Source: an uncultured Clostridia bacterium (GTDB lineage Bacteria; Bacillota; Clostridia; Oscillospirales; UMGS1783). Taken from it: a stretch of 7,977 nucleotides of DNA. Positions 1 through 5,618 of this stretch are shown piece by piece (position 1 is the first letter of the stretch; each line of letters starts with the position of its first letter). The stretch spans positions 1-7,977 of the forward strand of contig CALBKB010000191.1 of assembly GCA_937892635.1 (NCBI GenBank). The letters are read 5' to 3'. The notes under the pieces were generated by a model, which searched no databases, was not told where the DNA came from, and was given only the letters and a program-made list of their open reading frames with translations. A program made the position numbers and the translations under genes.

Positions 1-1
1 C

Positions 2-610
2 AAGAAACTGACCGAGCTGGGTGGCAAGGTTGTTACTATCTCCGGTCCGGATGGCTATGTCTATGACGAAGCCGGTATCAACACCGAAGAGAAGATCAAT
101 TTCATGCTGGAAATGCGTGCTTCCTGCCGCGATAAGGTACAGGATTATGCCGATAAGTTTGGCGTTCCTTTCTTCCCGGGTGAGAAGCCGTGGGGTGTGA
201 AAGCTGATGTTATCATGCCTTGCGCCACGCAGAATGAGGTTGGTATGGCTGAAGCTGAGAAGATCGTGGCTAATGGCGTTAAGTACTATGTTGAAGTTTC
301 CAACATGCCCACCACCAATGAAGCTATTGCCTATTTGAAGGCTAACGGTGTTATCGTGGCTCCGTCTAAGGCTGTTAATGCCGGTGGCGTTGCCGTTTCG
401 GGTCTGGAAATGTCGCAGAACTCCATGCGCTACAGTTGGACTGCAGAAGAAGTTGATGCCAAACTGCATCAGATCATGAGCAGCATCTACAAGGCGTCTT
501 ATGATGCCGCTAAGACTTACGGCATGGAAGGTGACTTGGTTGCCGGTGCTAACATTGCCGGTTTTGTGAAAGTTGCCGAAGCTATGCTTGCTCAGGGCGT
601 TGCCTACTAA
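2..610 (+). CDS. gdhA: Glutamate dehydrogenase, C-terminal 202 residues (5' end outside window)
   Basis: Cytoplasmic enzyme that interconverts L-glutamate and 2-oxoglutarate plus ammonia using NAD(P). The window opens inside the coenzyme-binding domain and holds 202 codons of a family that usually has about 445-450, so a little over half is missing on the left. Family landmarks are clear: PCATQNEV, the NMPTTNEA segment, NAGGVAVSGLEMSQN and the closing VAGANIAGFVKVAEAMLAQG. The Val (389-391) and Ser (398-400) of GGVAVSG match the glutamate-contacting pair V377/S380 of the Clostridium symbiosum enzyme, so glutamate specificity looks intact. Near the left edge, SGPDGYVYD carries Pro (47-49) and Asp (50-52), which match residues tied to NAD rather than NADP preference in that enzyme. 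This suggests an NAD-linked, possibly catabolic GDH. A terminator follows directly, so the gene does not run into the ABC operon. Identity is very sure; coenzyme preference is inferred. Confidence 0.97.
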   Translation, partial: KKLTELGGKVVTISGPDGYVYDEAGINTEEKINFMLEMRASCRDKVQDYADKFGVPFFPGEKPWGVKADVIMPCATQNEVGMAEAEKIVANGVKYYVEVSNMPTTNEAIAYLKANGVIVAPSKAVNAGGVAVSGLEMSQNSMRYSWTAEEVDAKLHQIMSSIYKASYDAAKTYGMEGDLVAGANIAGFVKVAEAMLAQGVAY

Positions 611-618
611 AAATTATC

Positions 619-648
619 AACAGCCGAGGGTATCCTCGGCTGTTTTTT
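619..648 (+). terminator. Intrinsic terminator of the glutamate dehydrogenase gene
   Basis: A perfect 9-bp GC-rich stem, CAGCCGAGG (621-629) with CCTCGGCTG (634-642), closes on a 4-base loop. It can be lengthened by two A-T pairs from 619 and is followed by six T residues (643-648). It starts eight bases after the stop codon and separates this gene from the importer operon. Confidence 0.95.
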
Positions 649-695
649 CGTAAAAATACACAAAAGCAATTTTTTTGAGCATATTGTGCTGATCA

Positions 696-724
696 TTGGA
701 AAGGTTGGTAAAATTCGGTATATT
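696..724 (+). promoter_or_regulatory. Weak candidate upstream promoter
   Basis: TTGGAA (696-701, 4 of 6 to the -35 consensus) and TATATT (719-724, 5 of 6 to the -10 consensus) are separated by 17 bases. Transcription would start near 731, giving the importer operon a second, longer leader. In such AT-rich DNA a match of this quality can arise by chance. One copy of the AAATTCG element lies in the spacer. Confidence 0.3.
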
Positions 725-731
725 ATGCTGT

Positions 732-767
732 TTTTTACTGTGTAAAACCTTGTAAAATCAGTAAAAA
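732..767. promoter_or_regulatory. Perfect 9-bp inverted repeat with phased A-tracts
   Basis: TTTTTACTG (732-740) is the exact reverse complement of CAGTAAAAA (759-767), with 18 bases between. The interval also contains GTAAAA at 742, 752 and 761, so A-tracts recur about every helical turn. This could bend the DNA upstream of the main promoter, bind a dimeric regulator, or form a hairpin in a transcript from the weak upstream promoter. Function is inferred; the repeat itself is plain. Confidence 0.4.
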
Positions 768-773
768 TGTCAC

Positions 774-807
774 AAATTCGTTACAATTTTCTATATGTGA
801 CGAATTT
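774..807. promoter_or_regulatory. Operator-like inverted repeat (AAATTCGTYACA arms)
   Basis: AAATTCGTTACA (774-785) faces an inverted copy reading AAATTCGTCACA on the minus strand (807-796). The arms match at 11 of 12 positions across a 10-base spacer. A further AAATTCG lies at 711-717. Two similar 12-base arms about 22 bp apart, upstream of a strong promoter, suggest a transcription factor site. I cannot name the factor. Confidence 0.4.
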
Positions 808-839
808 TGCAAGATTTTGAAAAAGGTATCCCAACGGCA

Positions 840-858
840 TTTGTGCAAAAATCACAAA
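840..858. promoter_or_regulatory. Palindrome TTTGTG-N7-CACAAA upstream of the main -35 box
   Basis: Six-base perfect arms (840-845 and 853-858) flank seven bases. The centre, 849, lies about 59 bp before the predicted transcription start, a usual position for an activator of the Crp/Fnr type. The core TGTG-N7-CACA is one base shorter than the Crp spacing (TGTG-N8-CACA), so the assignment to that family is only a suggestion. Confidence 0.35.
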
Positions 859-872
859 AAGATTTCCATCGG

Positions 873-901
873 TTGACAATGATGATTTTAGATATTATAA
901 T
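873..901 (+). promoter_or_regulatory. Consensus sigma-70/SigA promoter of the ABC importer operon
   Basis: TTGACA (873-878) and TATAAT (896-901) both match the consensus at 6 of 6 positions, and the spacer is the optimal 17 bases. Transcription should start near 908, giving a leader of about 94 nt before the ATPase start codon. A perfect promoter suggests high basal strength that is probably restrained by a repressor or by leader control. Confidence 0.88.
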
Positions 902-917
902 TATATAGATAATAGGT

Positions 918-949
918 GGAAGTGTGCCGTTTGCCTCACCGGCATTTCC
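918..949 (+). promoter_or_regulatory. Possible hairpin in the importer mRNA leader
   Basis: TGCCG (925-929) pairs with CGGCA (940-944). The outer arm GGAAG (918-922) pairs with TTTCC (945-949) through one G-U pair, leaving a two-base bulge (923-924). The loop has ten bases and no T-tract follows, so it is not a terminator. A second pairing, GGTG (915-918) with CACC (937-940), is mutually exclusive with it. It matches no riboswitch class that I recognise. Confidence 0.35.
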
Positions 950-982
950 GCGTATCGGTTCGTAATTACAATACACTTTAAG

Positions 983-992
983 AAGGAAGTGA
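983..992 (+). promoter_or_regulatory. Strong ribosome binding site of the ABC ATPase gene
   Basis: AAGGAAGTGA matches the anti-16S complement AAGGAGGTGA at 9 of 10 positions and ends nine bases before the ATG at 1002, which supports that start. Confidence 0.85.
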
Positions 993-1001
993 TTTTACAT
1001 T

Positions 1002-2552
1002 ATGGGAGAGTACATACTCGAGCTCAACAACATCACCAAAGTGTTCCCCGGTGTTGTTGCCAACGACAACGTTAATCTTAATGTAAAACCCGGTGAGATC
1101 CTTGGTTTGATCGGTGAGAACGGTGCTGGTAAATCCACGCTGCTCAAGATCATCAATGGTATCTATCCTGCCGGCTCCTATCAGGGAGAGATGAAGATTG
1201 ATGGCCAAGTCGTCCGTCCGTCCAGTCCGGTTGATGCTGTAAAGATGGGCATCGGTTTTGTTGCTCAGGAAGTTTCGGTGTTTCGCTTTGAGAGTGTTCC
1301 TGAGAACATTTACATGGGCGACCTGACCCTGGGTAAAAAGACGATTTGGGTCAACCAGAATAAGTTGCGTCATGAGGCGCAAAAGCTGATTGACGAGCTT
1401 CAGCTGGATATTGACATTGATATGGATACCAGAAAGATGAGCATCGGTCAGCAGCAGATGTTGATGATTGCTAAGGCGCTGTCTTCTCATCCCAAGATTT
1501 TGATTCTTGATGAGCCGACAACCTCTCTGTCTAACCGTGACGTTGAGAACCTGTTCCGTGTGGTCAGACGCTTGCGTGACAACGGTACCGGCATCATCTT
1601 TGTTACCCATAAGATGGATGAGATCATGGAGCTGACTGATCGTGTTGCTGTTCTGCGTGACGGTAAGCGTGTCGGTGAGTTTGAGAAAAAAGACTATGAT
1701 CGCGATAAGATCATCGCTGCCATGATTGGTCGTGAAGTTACCAACATGTATCCGCCGCGTAATGTTCCCATTGGCGAAGAAGTCCTTCGCGTAGAAGGTA
1801 TTACGGTGGACCATCCGTATATTGCCAATCGCAATCTGGTAGAAGATGTGAGTTTTTCGGTTCGTGCCGGTGAGGTTCTTGGTTTTGCCGGTCTGGTTGG
1901 TTCGGGTCGTTCGGAAACGTTGACGGCTATTTATGGTGTCAACAAGATCAAATCCGGTAAGATTTTCCTCAATGGCAAAGAAGTCAAGATTACCGGACCT
2001 ACCGACGCTATGAAAAAAGGCATGTCTTTGGTTACGGAAGACAGAAAGAAATACGGTCTGCTCTTCTCCTGGAATATCATGAAGAACATGTCTATTACCA
2101 ATTTTGACGCTATCTGCAAAGGCCCGTTCGTTTCTGAAAAGGCAGAAGCCAAACGCATGCAGTATTATTTCGAAACGCTGCGTGTTAAGGCGCCTAAAAT
2201 GGGCGTTCTTGTTGATACTCTGTCGGGTGGTAACCAGCAGAAAGTGGTTATTGCTCGTTCTCTCAACGCAGAGCCTACGGTTCTTGTTCTTGATGAGCCT
2301 ACTAAGGGTATTGACGTTGGTGCAAAGAGTGAAATTTATCAGTTGATCAATGAGTTTGCGGCTCAGGGCATTGCCATCGTTATGATTTCTTCGGATCTTC
2401 CCGAACTTCTCAACATGTGCGATCGCTTCGTTGTTATGGCGGAAGGTCGTATTGCCGGCGAATTAAGCAAGGAAGAGGCAAATAACGTCTCGATCATGCG
2501 CCTGGCCACCAAGACATTCAAGAAGATCGGCAAAACGGCAAAGGAGGCGTAA
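1002..2552 (+). CDS. Sugar-type ABC importer ATPase, two nucleotide-binding domains (RbsA/XylG/MglA family)
   Basis: Cytoplasmic ATP-hydrolysing subunit that powers a carbohydrate-uptake (CUT2-type) ABC importer. Its 516 residues hold two fused ABC domains, the normal length for the family. Domain 1 has Walker A GENGAGKS (38-45), a Q-loop at Q89, signature SIGQQQ (147-152), Walker B ILILDEP (166-172) and a switch His at 203. Domain 2 has a degenerate Walker A, GLVGSGRSE (297-305, Arg for Lys), signature LSGGNQQK (407-414), Walker B VLVLDEP (427-433) and Ser-Ser-Asp (463-465) in place of the switch His. This asymmetry is normal for the family: one competent and one impaired ATP site. The segment IYPAGSYQGE (54-63) is longer than in MglA and recalls XylG/GguA-type proteins, but that does not prove a substrate. 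It is the first gene of a three-gene operon, and its last codons contain the ribosome binding site of the next gene. The transported molecule is unknown. Confidence 0.95.
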   Translation: MGEYILELNNITKVFPGVVANDNVNLNVKPGEILGLIGENGAGKSTLLKIINGIYPAGSYQGEMKIDGQVVRPSSPVDAVKMGIGFVAQEVSVFRFESVPENIYMGDLTLGKKTIWVNQNKLRHEAQKLIDELQLDIDIDMDTRKMSIGQQQMLMIAKALSSHPKILILDEPTTSLSNRDVENLFRVVRRLRDNGTGIIFVTHKMDEIMELTDRVAVLRDGKRVGEFEKKDYDRDKIIAAMIGREVTNMYPPRNVPIGEEVLRVEGITVDHPYIANRNLVEDVSFSVRAGEVLGFAGLVGSGRSETLTAIYGVNKIKSGKIFLNGKEVKITGPTDAMKKGMSLVTEDRKKYGLLFSWNIMKNMSITNFDAICKGPFVSEKAEAKRMQYYFETLRVKAPKMGVLVDTLSGGNQQKVVIARSLNAEPTVLVLDEPTKGIDVGAKSEIYQLINEFAAQGIAIVMISSDLPELLNMCDRFVVMAEGRIAGELSKEEANNVSIMRLATKTFKKIGKTAKEA

Positions 2553-2555
2553 ATC

Positions 2556-3605
2556 ATGGAAAATTCTATTGAGTCAAGAGAACTGCGTGCAGCACGCAAT
2601 AAATTAAAGTTAGTCAAGTTTTTCCTTTCCTCGGAATTCATGGCTATCGTCTTCATTTTAATCATTTCGATTCTGACTTATTGCTTGAATGAGAAATTCT
2701 TTACGGCGGCCAACCTCTTGCTGCTGCTCCGTAACTGCTCCTTCATCGGCATTATGTCGATCGGTCAGGCACTGATCATTATGTCGGGCGAGATGGACCT
2801 GTCCACTACTGCTGTCGGCGGTTTTGGCTGTGTTGTTTTCGGTATCCTGTGTATTTGGAATACATATCCCATTTGGCTTGGTATTCTCATTGCCGCTGCA
2901 TTTGCTTGTGCCATGGGCTTCCTCAACGGCTTTTTGATGCTGCGAGTCGGCATTATGAAGTGGGTTGCTACACTGGCCACCAGCTCGTTGTGCACCGGCT
3001 TAGGCGCCTATTTGTGCTTGGGCGTTCCCATCACGCCGATCCCCGAAGCGCTTGGTAATTTCGGTGCTACTCAGATTGGTAAAGGATTCATTACCATGCT
3101 TTCCAACGGTACCAACCGCGGCCTGGGCCTTTCGGTGTTCATTTTCTTCTTTGTAGGCTTGTTAATTATTGCGCATATTATTCTGCGTTACACCAAGTAT
3201 GGCCGCATGATTCAGGCCAGCGGTATTTCGGCAAACTCGGCATACATGGCCGGCGTTAACGTTACCCGCGTTAAGTGGATTACTCTGGTATTCGTTTCTT
3301 TGCTTTCCTTTATCGCATCCTTCCTGTCTTGTATGCGTCAACGCGTTATTACCAATGGTGGTATTAGCGGATTCAGATCGATCGCGGCTTGCTACATTGG
3401 CGGTATCGGTTTTGTTGGCAGTACCGGTTCGATGGGCGGCTTGTTCCTGGGTGTTTTGCTGATGGCGTTCATTGATAACTCGATGACGGCTATCGGTTGG
3501 GATCCAAACGTACAGACTGCAATTATCGGCTTGTTGCTTATGTTGGTTCTTTCGGTTGACGTGTTCAAGAGAAGATACATGGCATCTCGTATCGATCTGA
3601 TTTAA
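2556..3605 (+). CDS. Sugar-type ABC importer permease 1 (RbsC/XylH family)
   Basis: Integral membrane subunit forming half of the importer channel. The 349 residues contain about eight to ten hydrophobic segments, roughly at 27-46, 62-78, 82-100, 106-128, 132-156, 190-211, 241-262, 275-312 and 318-336. Family motifs are IMSGEMDLST (75-84, matching ISGGIDLS), the cytoplasmic ATPase-contact loop YGRMIQASGISANSAYMAGVNV (split here only by its length; 215-236) and the Gly-rich stretch IGGIGFVGSTGSMGG (281-295). The start follows the ATPase stop by three bases. AAGGAGG (2541-2547), inside the ATPase gene, lies eight bases before the ATG, so translation is probably coupled. It is clearly different from permease 2, so the two should pair as a heterodimer, as in LsrC/LsrD. 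Membership is sure; substrate is not known. Confidence 0.93.
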   Translation: MENSIESRELRAARNKLKLVKFFLSSEFMAIVFILIISILTYCLNEKFFTAANLLLLLRNCSFIGIMSIGQALIIMSGEMDLSTTAVGGFGCVVFGILCIWNTYPIWLGILIAAAFACAMGFLNGFLMLRVGIMKWVATLATSSLCTGLGAYLCLGVPITPIPEALGNFGATQIGKGFITMLSNGTNRGLGLSVFIFFFVGLLIIAHIILRYTKYGRMIQASGISANSAYMAGVNVTRVKWITLVFVSLLSFIASFLSCMRQRVITNGGISGFRSIAACYIGGIGFVGSTGSMGGLFLGVLLMAFIDNSMTAIGWDPNVQTAIIGLLLMLVLSVDVFKRRYMASRIDLI

Positions 3606-3627
3606 GTGGGAAAGGAGAGATATTGCA

Positions 3628-4698
3628 ATGGAAAACACTTTAAACAAGAAAACTTCCCGCACTTCCGTATGGTCTAAATTTACCAGTTCGGATGAATTTA
3701 ACGCCTTAGTTCCGCTTCTCATCCTGTTGGTTGCTGTAGAGCTGATCAACACGGTTATAACCAGTATCGAAGTAGGTACTTTCACCATTGGCCCGTTCCT
3801 GTCCTGGAACAATATTCGCTCTATCCTCAACCTGGTTCCCTTTATCGGTATCTGCTGCTTGGGTAACGCCATCGTTATCATGACGGCCAGTGCCGATATG
3901 TCGGTTGGTAGTACTTCCGGTCTGGCATGCATGATGCTTGGTTTCACCATCAAGACGCTCGGCGCTCCTTGGTGGGTCGGTGTTGTTGCCGGCTTGGCTA
4001 CCGGATTGCTTTTGGGCTTTATCAAGAGCTATTTTATTCTTGACTTGAACTTGCCCTCGTTTATCGTTACTCTCGGTCTTGGTCAGGCCATTAGTGCCAG
4101 CCGTTATTTCCTCAGTGGCGGTTATCCGTATAAAGACCTTGGTAAAGAGCTGTTTACCTTCGGTAGTACCGAGATTGGCGGCTTGTATCTGCCCTTCTTT
4201 ATTGCCGTTATCCTGTATGTTGTTGTGTCGATCATGTTGGCAAAAACAACGTTCGGCCGCAAGATAAAAGCGGTTGGCGACAATGCTGAAGTTGCGGCTC
4301 TATCCGGTATTAAGGTTAAGAACATTAAGAAGTTTGCTTATCTTGCCTCCGGTGTTATTGTAGCAACGGCAGGTGTATTGCTCGCTATCCGTACGGACTA
4401 TGCGTTGCCTACCTATGGTACCGGTTGGGAGACCAAGTGTATGGCTGCTTGCGCCATCGGTGGTGTTTCGCTTAACGGTGGTCGTGGCTCCGGTCTGTGC
4501 ATTGCTATGGGTATGTTAACCATGATGTTCCTTGACAGTGCTATCGTTATGCTTAATCTGCCCACGCAGTTACAGCCCACTGCTGTTGGTTTGTTCCTGA
4601 TGTTGGCGGCATCGCTTGACATGATTCGTTCCCGACAGAAAGTCAAGGGCGATGCATCTGTTGAGATTGAAGAAGATGAAGTTGCTGTTGAAGCATAA
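3628..4698 (+). CDS. Sugar-type ABC importer permease 2 (RbsC/XylH family)
   Basis: Second membrane subunit of the importer, 356 residues with about eight to ten hydrophobic segments. Landmarks are MTASADMSVGS (85-95, the counterpart of ISGGIDLSVGS), the coupling loop FGRKIKAVGDNAEVAALSG (209-227) and AACAIGGVSLNGGRGSG (273-289). These last two are closer to the family consensus than those of permease 1. The N-terminal KFTSSDEFNALVP (17-29) resembles KFFLSSEFMAIVF of permease 1 (21-33), consistent with an old duplication. The last 17 residues form a hydrophilic tail rich in Glu and Asp (EIEEDE), probably cytoplasmic and of unknown role. AAAGGAGA (3611-3618) lies nine bases before the ATG, and the gap to permease 1 is 22 bases. 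A terminator follows immediately, so this is the last gene of the operon. Confidence 0.93.
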   Translation: MENTLNKKTSRTSVWSKFTSSDEFNALVPLLILLVAVELINTVITSIEVGTFTIGPFLSWNNIRSILNLVPFIGICCLGNAIVIMTASADMSVGSTSGLACMMLGFTIKTLGAPWWVGVVAGLATGLLLGFIKSYFILDLNLPSFIVTLGLGQAISASRYFLSGGYPYKDLGKELFTFGSTEIGGLYLPFFIAVILYVVVSIMLAKTTFGRKIKAVGDNAEVAALSGIKVKNIKKFAYLASGVIVATAGVLLAIRTDYALPTYGTGWETKCMAACAIGGVSLNGGRGSGLCIAMGMLTMMFLDSAIVMLNLPTQLQPTAVGLFLMLAASLDMIRSRQKVKGDASVEIEEDEVAVEA

Positions 4699-4703
4699 GT
4701 AAT

Positions 4704-4739
4704 AAAAAACAAGGTCACAGTTCGTGACCTTGTTTTTTT
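4704..4739. terminator. Bidirectional terminator between permease 2 and the phosphoesterase gene
   Basis: ACAAGGTCAC (4709-4718) pairs perfectly with GTGACCTTGT (4724-4733) around a five-base loop. It is flanked by six A residues on the left (4704-4709) and seven T residues on the right (4733-4739). It therefore works in both directions, ending the importer operon on the plus strand and the phosphoesterase gene on the minus strand. The minus-strand stop codon (4738-4740) overlaps the T-tract. Confidence 0.95.
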
Positions 4740-5577
4740 ATTCTAAAATGAGAAGGGGAAGTTCAGGACGATTATTGATGCGGAAGGTATAAGAGCTGTT
4801 GCCAATTCCGCGGCTGATATACATAACCGTATTATCTTGAGTGAACAGTCCGCTATCATACGTAGGGAAGAATTCCTCATTGGCAAATAAGCCGCCCAAC
4901 CCGGGGATTTGAATTAAGCCACCGTGATTATGTCCTGACAAAATTAAATCCAGCGGGTAGTCACAGTAGGTTTTGAACAACTCGGGACGATGCGTCAGAA
5001 GAATGGTGTAGGTGTCAGGGGTTAACTCAAGCTGTGAAAGGAAATGTCGCATAACGCCTTCATTTTCAACCTTGTCTCTTGTCGCTGTCAGCGGATCATC
5101 AACACCTACGATGCGAATAGTTTGATCATTGCGTGTTATAATGGCTTGTCCGTTTCGCAGGACGTTCACGCCACATGCAATCAGTTTGGCTTCGAAATCG
5201 GGAAATTCCTTCATGAGCCTTGCTTCGTGATTGCCTATGCAATAGTAGACGGGAGCTATCTTAACGGCTTCTCGGGCAAAACGCAGGGAAACATCAAAAT
5301 CTGTGCGTCGTGAATCGATAAAATCACCGGTAATAGCAATGATATCCGGTTTTGCAGTACGAAGCATCTCCAATAGTCGTTGGTTCTCAGCACCGTATTG
5401 GGCGTTGTGGAAGTCAGAAATATGAGCGATGCGATATCCGAAAAACTCATCCGGCAATCGTGCCGATTTGATCACGGTTTCAGTTATTTGTGGAGAACAG
5501 TTCTCCCAGATCGTCCAGCCGGTGATGAGGATGAGTAACACCGATAGAATAATCCATAATAATCGTCTTCGTTTCAT
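4738..5577 (-). CDS. Membrane-anchored calcineurin-like metallophosphoesterase (YkuE/YaeI type)
   Basis: Predicted binuclear-metal phosphohydrolase, 279 residues from the chosen start. The N-terminus MKRRR followed by a hydrophobic stretch (about 6-22) is a signal anchor, or an uncleaved or cleaved signal peptide, so the catalytic domain should lie outside the cytoplasmic membrane. Metal-site motifs occur in the expected order: SDFH (D55, H57), GDFIDS (D85), GNHE (N116, H117), THRPE (H196) and GHNHGG (H216, H218). All ligands are present, so it is probably active. Relatives include YkuE and YaeI/LpxG-type enzymes, some of which act on UDP-diacylglucosamine-type lipids; the substrate here is unknown. 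I place the start at the ATG at 5577 because AGGAGG sits four bases upstream of it. The in-frame ATG at 5616 lies outside the argS terminator hairpin, so its extra 13 residues would be read from the terminator itself. The gene converges with the ABC operon. Confidence 0.9.
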   Translation of the reverse strand: MKRRRLLWIILSVLLILITGWTIWENCSPQITETVIKSARLPDEFFGYRIAHISDFHNAQYGAENQRLLEMLRTAKPDIIAITGDFIDSRRTDFDVSLRFAREAVKIAPVYYCIGNHEARLMKEFPDFEAKLIACGVNVLRNGQAIITRNDQTIRIVGVDDPLTATRDKVENEGVMRHFLSQLELTPDTYTILLTHRPELFKTYCDYPLDLILSGHNHGGLIQIPGLGGLFANEEFFPTYDSGLFTQDNTVMYISRGIGNSSYTFRINNRPELPLLILE

Positions 5578-5581
5578 GAGA

Positions 5582-5587
5582 CCTCCT
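5582..5587 (-). promoter_or_regulatory. Ribosome binding site deciding the phosphoesterase start
   Basis: AGGAGG on the minus strand lies four bases before the ATG at 5577, a slightly short spacing. It is two bases downstream of the T-tract of the argS terminator, so only transcripts that pass the terminator, or start in the last part of argS, carry it intact. Confidence 0.75.
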
Positions 5588-5589
5588 GT

Positions 5590-5613
5590 AAAAAACCCGG
5601 CACAAGGCCGGGT
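5590..5613 (-). terminator. Intrinsic terminator after argS
   Basis: On the minus strand a perfect 7-bp stem, ACCCGGC (5613-5607) with GCCGGGT (5601-5595), has a five-base loop and runs into six T residues (5595-5590, the first one also in the stem). It begins five bases after the argS stop codon. A shorter plus-strand T-run (5616-5620) could give weak activity in the other direction. Confidence 0.88.
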
Positions 5614-5618
5614 CATTT

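Noticed and set aside
295..485. Glutamate dehydrogenase variant motif EVSNMPTT instead of EGANMPTT as a possible loss of function
   Set aside because: As I recall it, the active C. symbiosum enzyme has the similar EVANMPTT, so the variant belongs to this subgroup and does not indicate damage.
791..976. Minus-strand open frame of 61 codons in the intergenic region
   Set aside because: It covers the consensus plus-strand promoter and leader, has low-complexity Ile-rich translation from AT-rich DNA, no ribosome binding site and no recognisable family.
611..1001. Riboswitch, T-box or small RNA gene in the intergenic region
   Set aside because: No T-box sequence, anti-terminator pair or known aptamer core was recognised; only simple inverted repeats and one leader hairpin are present.
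978..1814. Minus-strand open frame of 278 codons opposite the ATPase gene
   Set aside because: It lies antisense to a gene with every ABC motif in place and its translation resembles no family; it is a by-product of the codon usage of the real gene.
1890..1920. Degenerate second Walker A of the ATPase as a mutation
   Set aside because: Arg in place of Lys and a missing switch His in the second domain are normal in the RbsA/XylG/MglA family.
3162..4025. Minus-strand open frame of 287 codons spanning the junction of the two permeases
   Set aside because: It is antisense to two well-supported membrane protein genes and crosses their ribosome binding site; the translation has no domain signature.
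5578..5616. Longer phosphoesterase start (ATG at 5616, 13 extra residues)
   Set aside because: The added codons come from the argS terminator hairpin and T-tract, whereas AGGAGG stands just before the ATG at 5577, which also begins a typical Lys/Arg-rich signal anchor.
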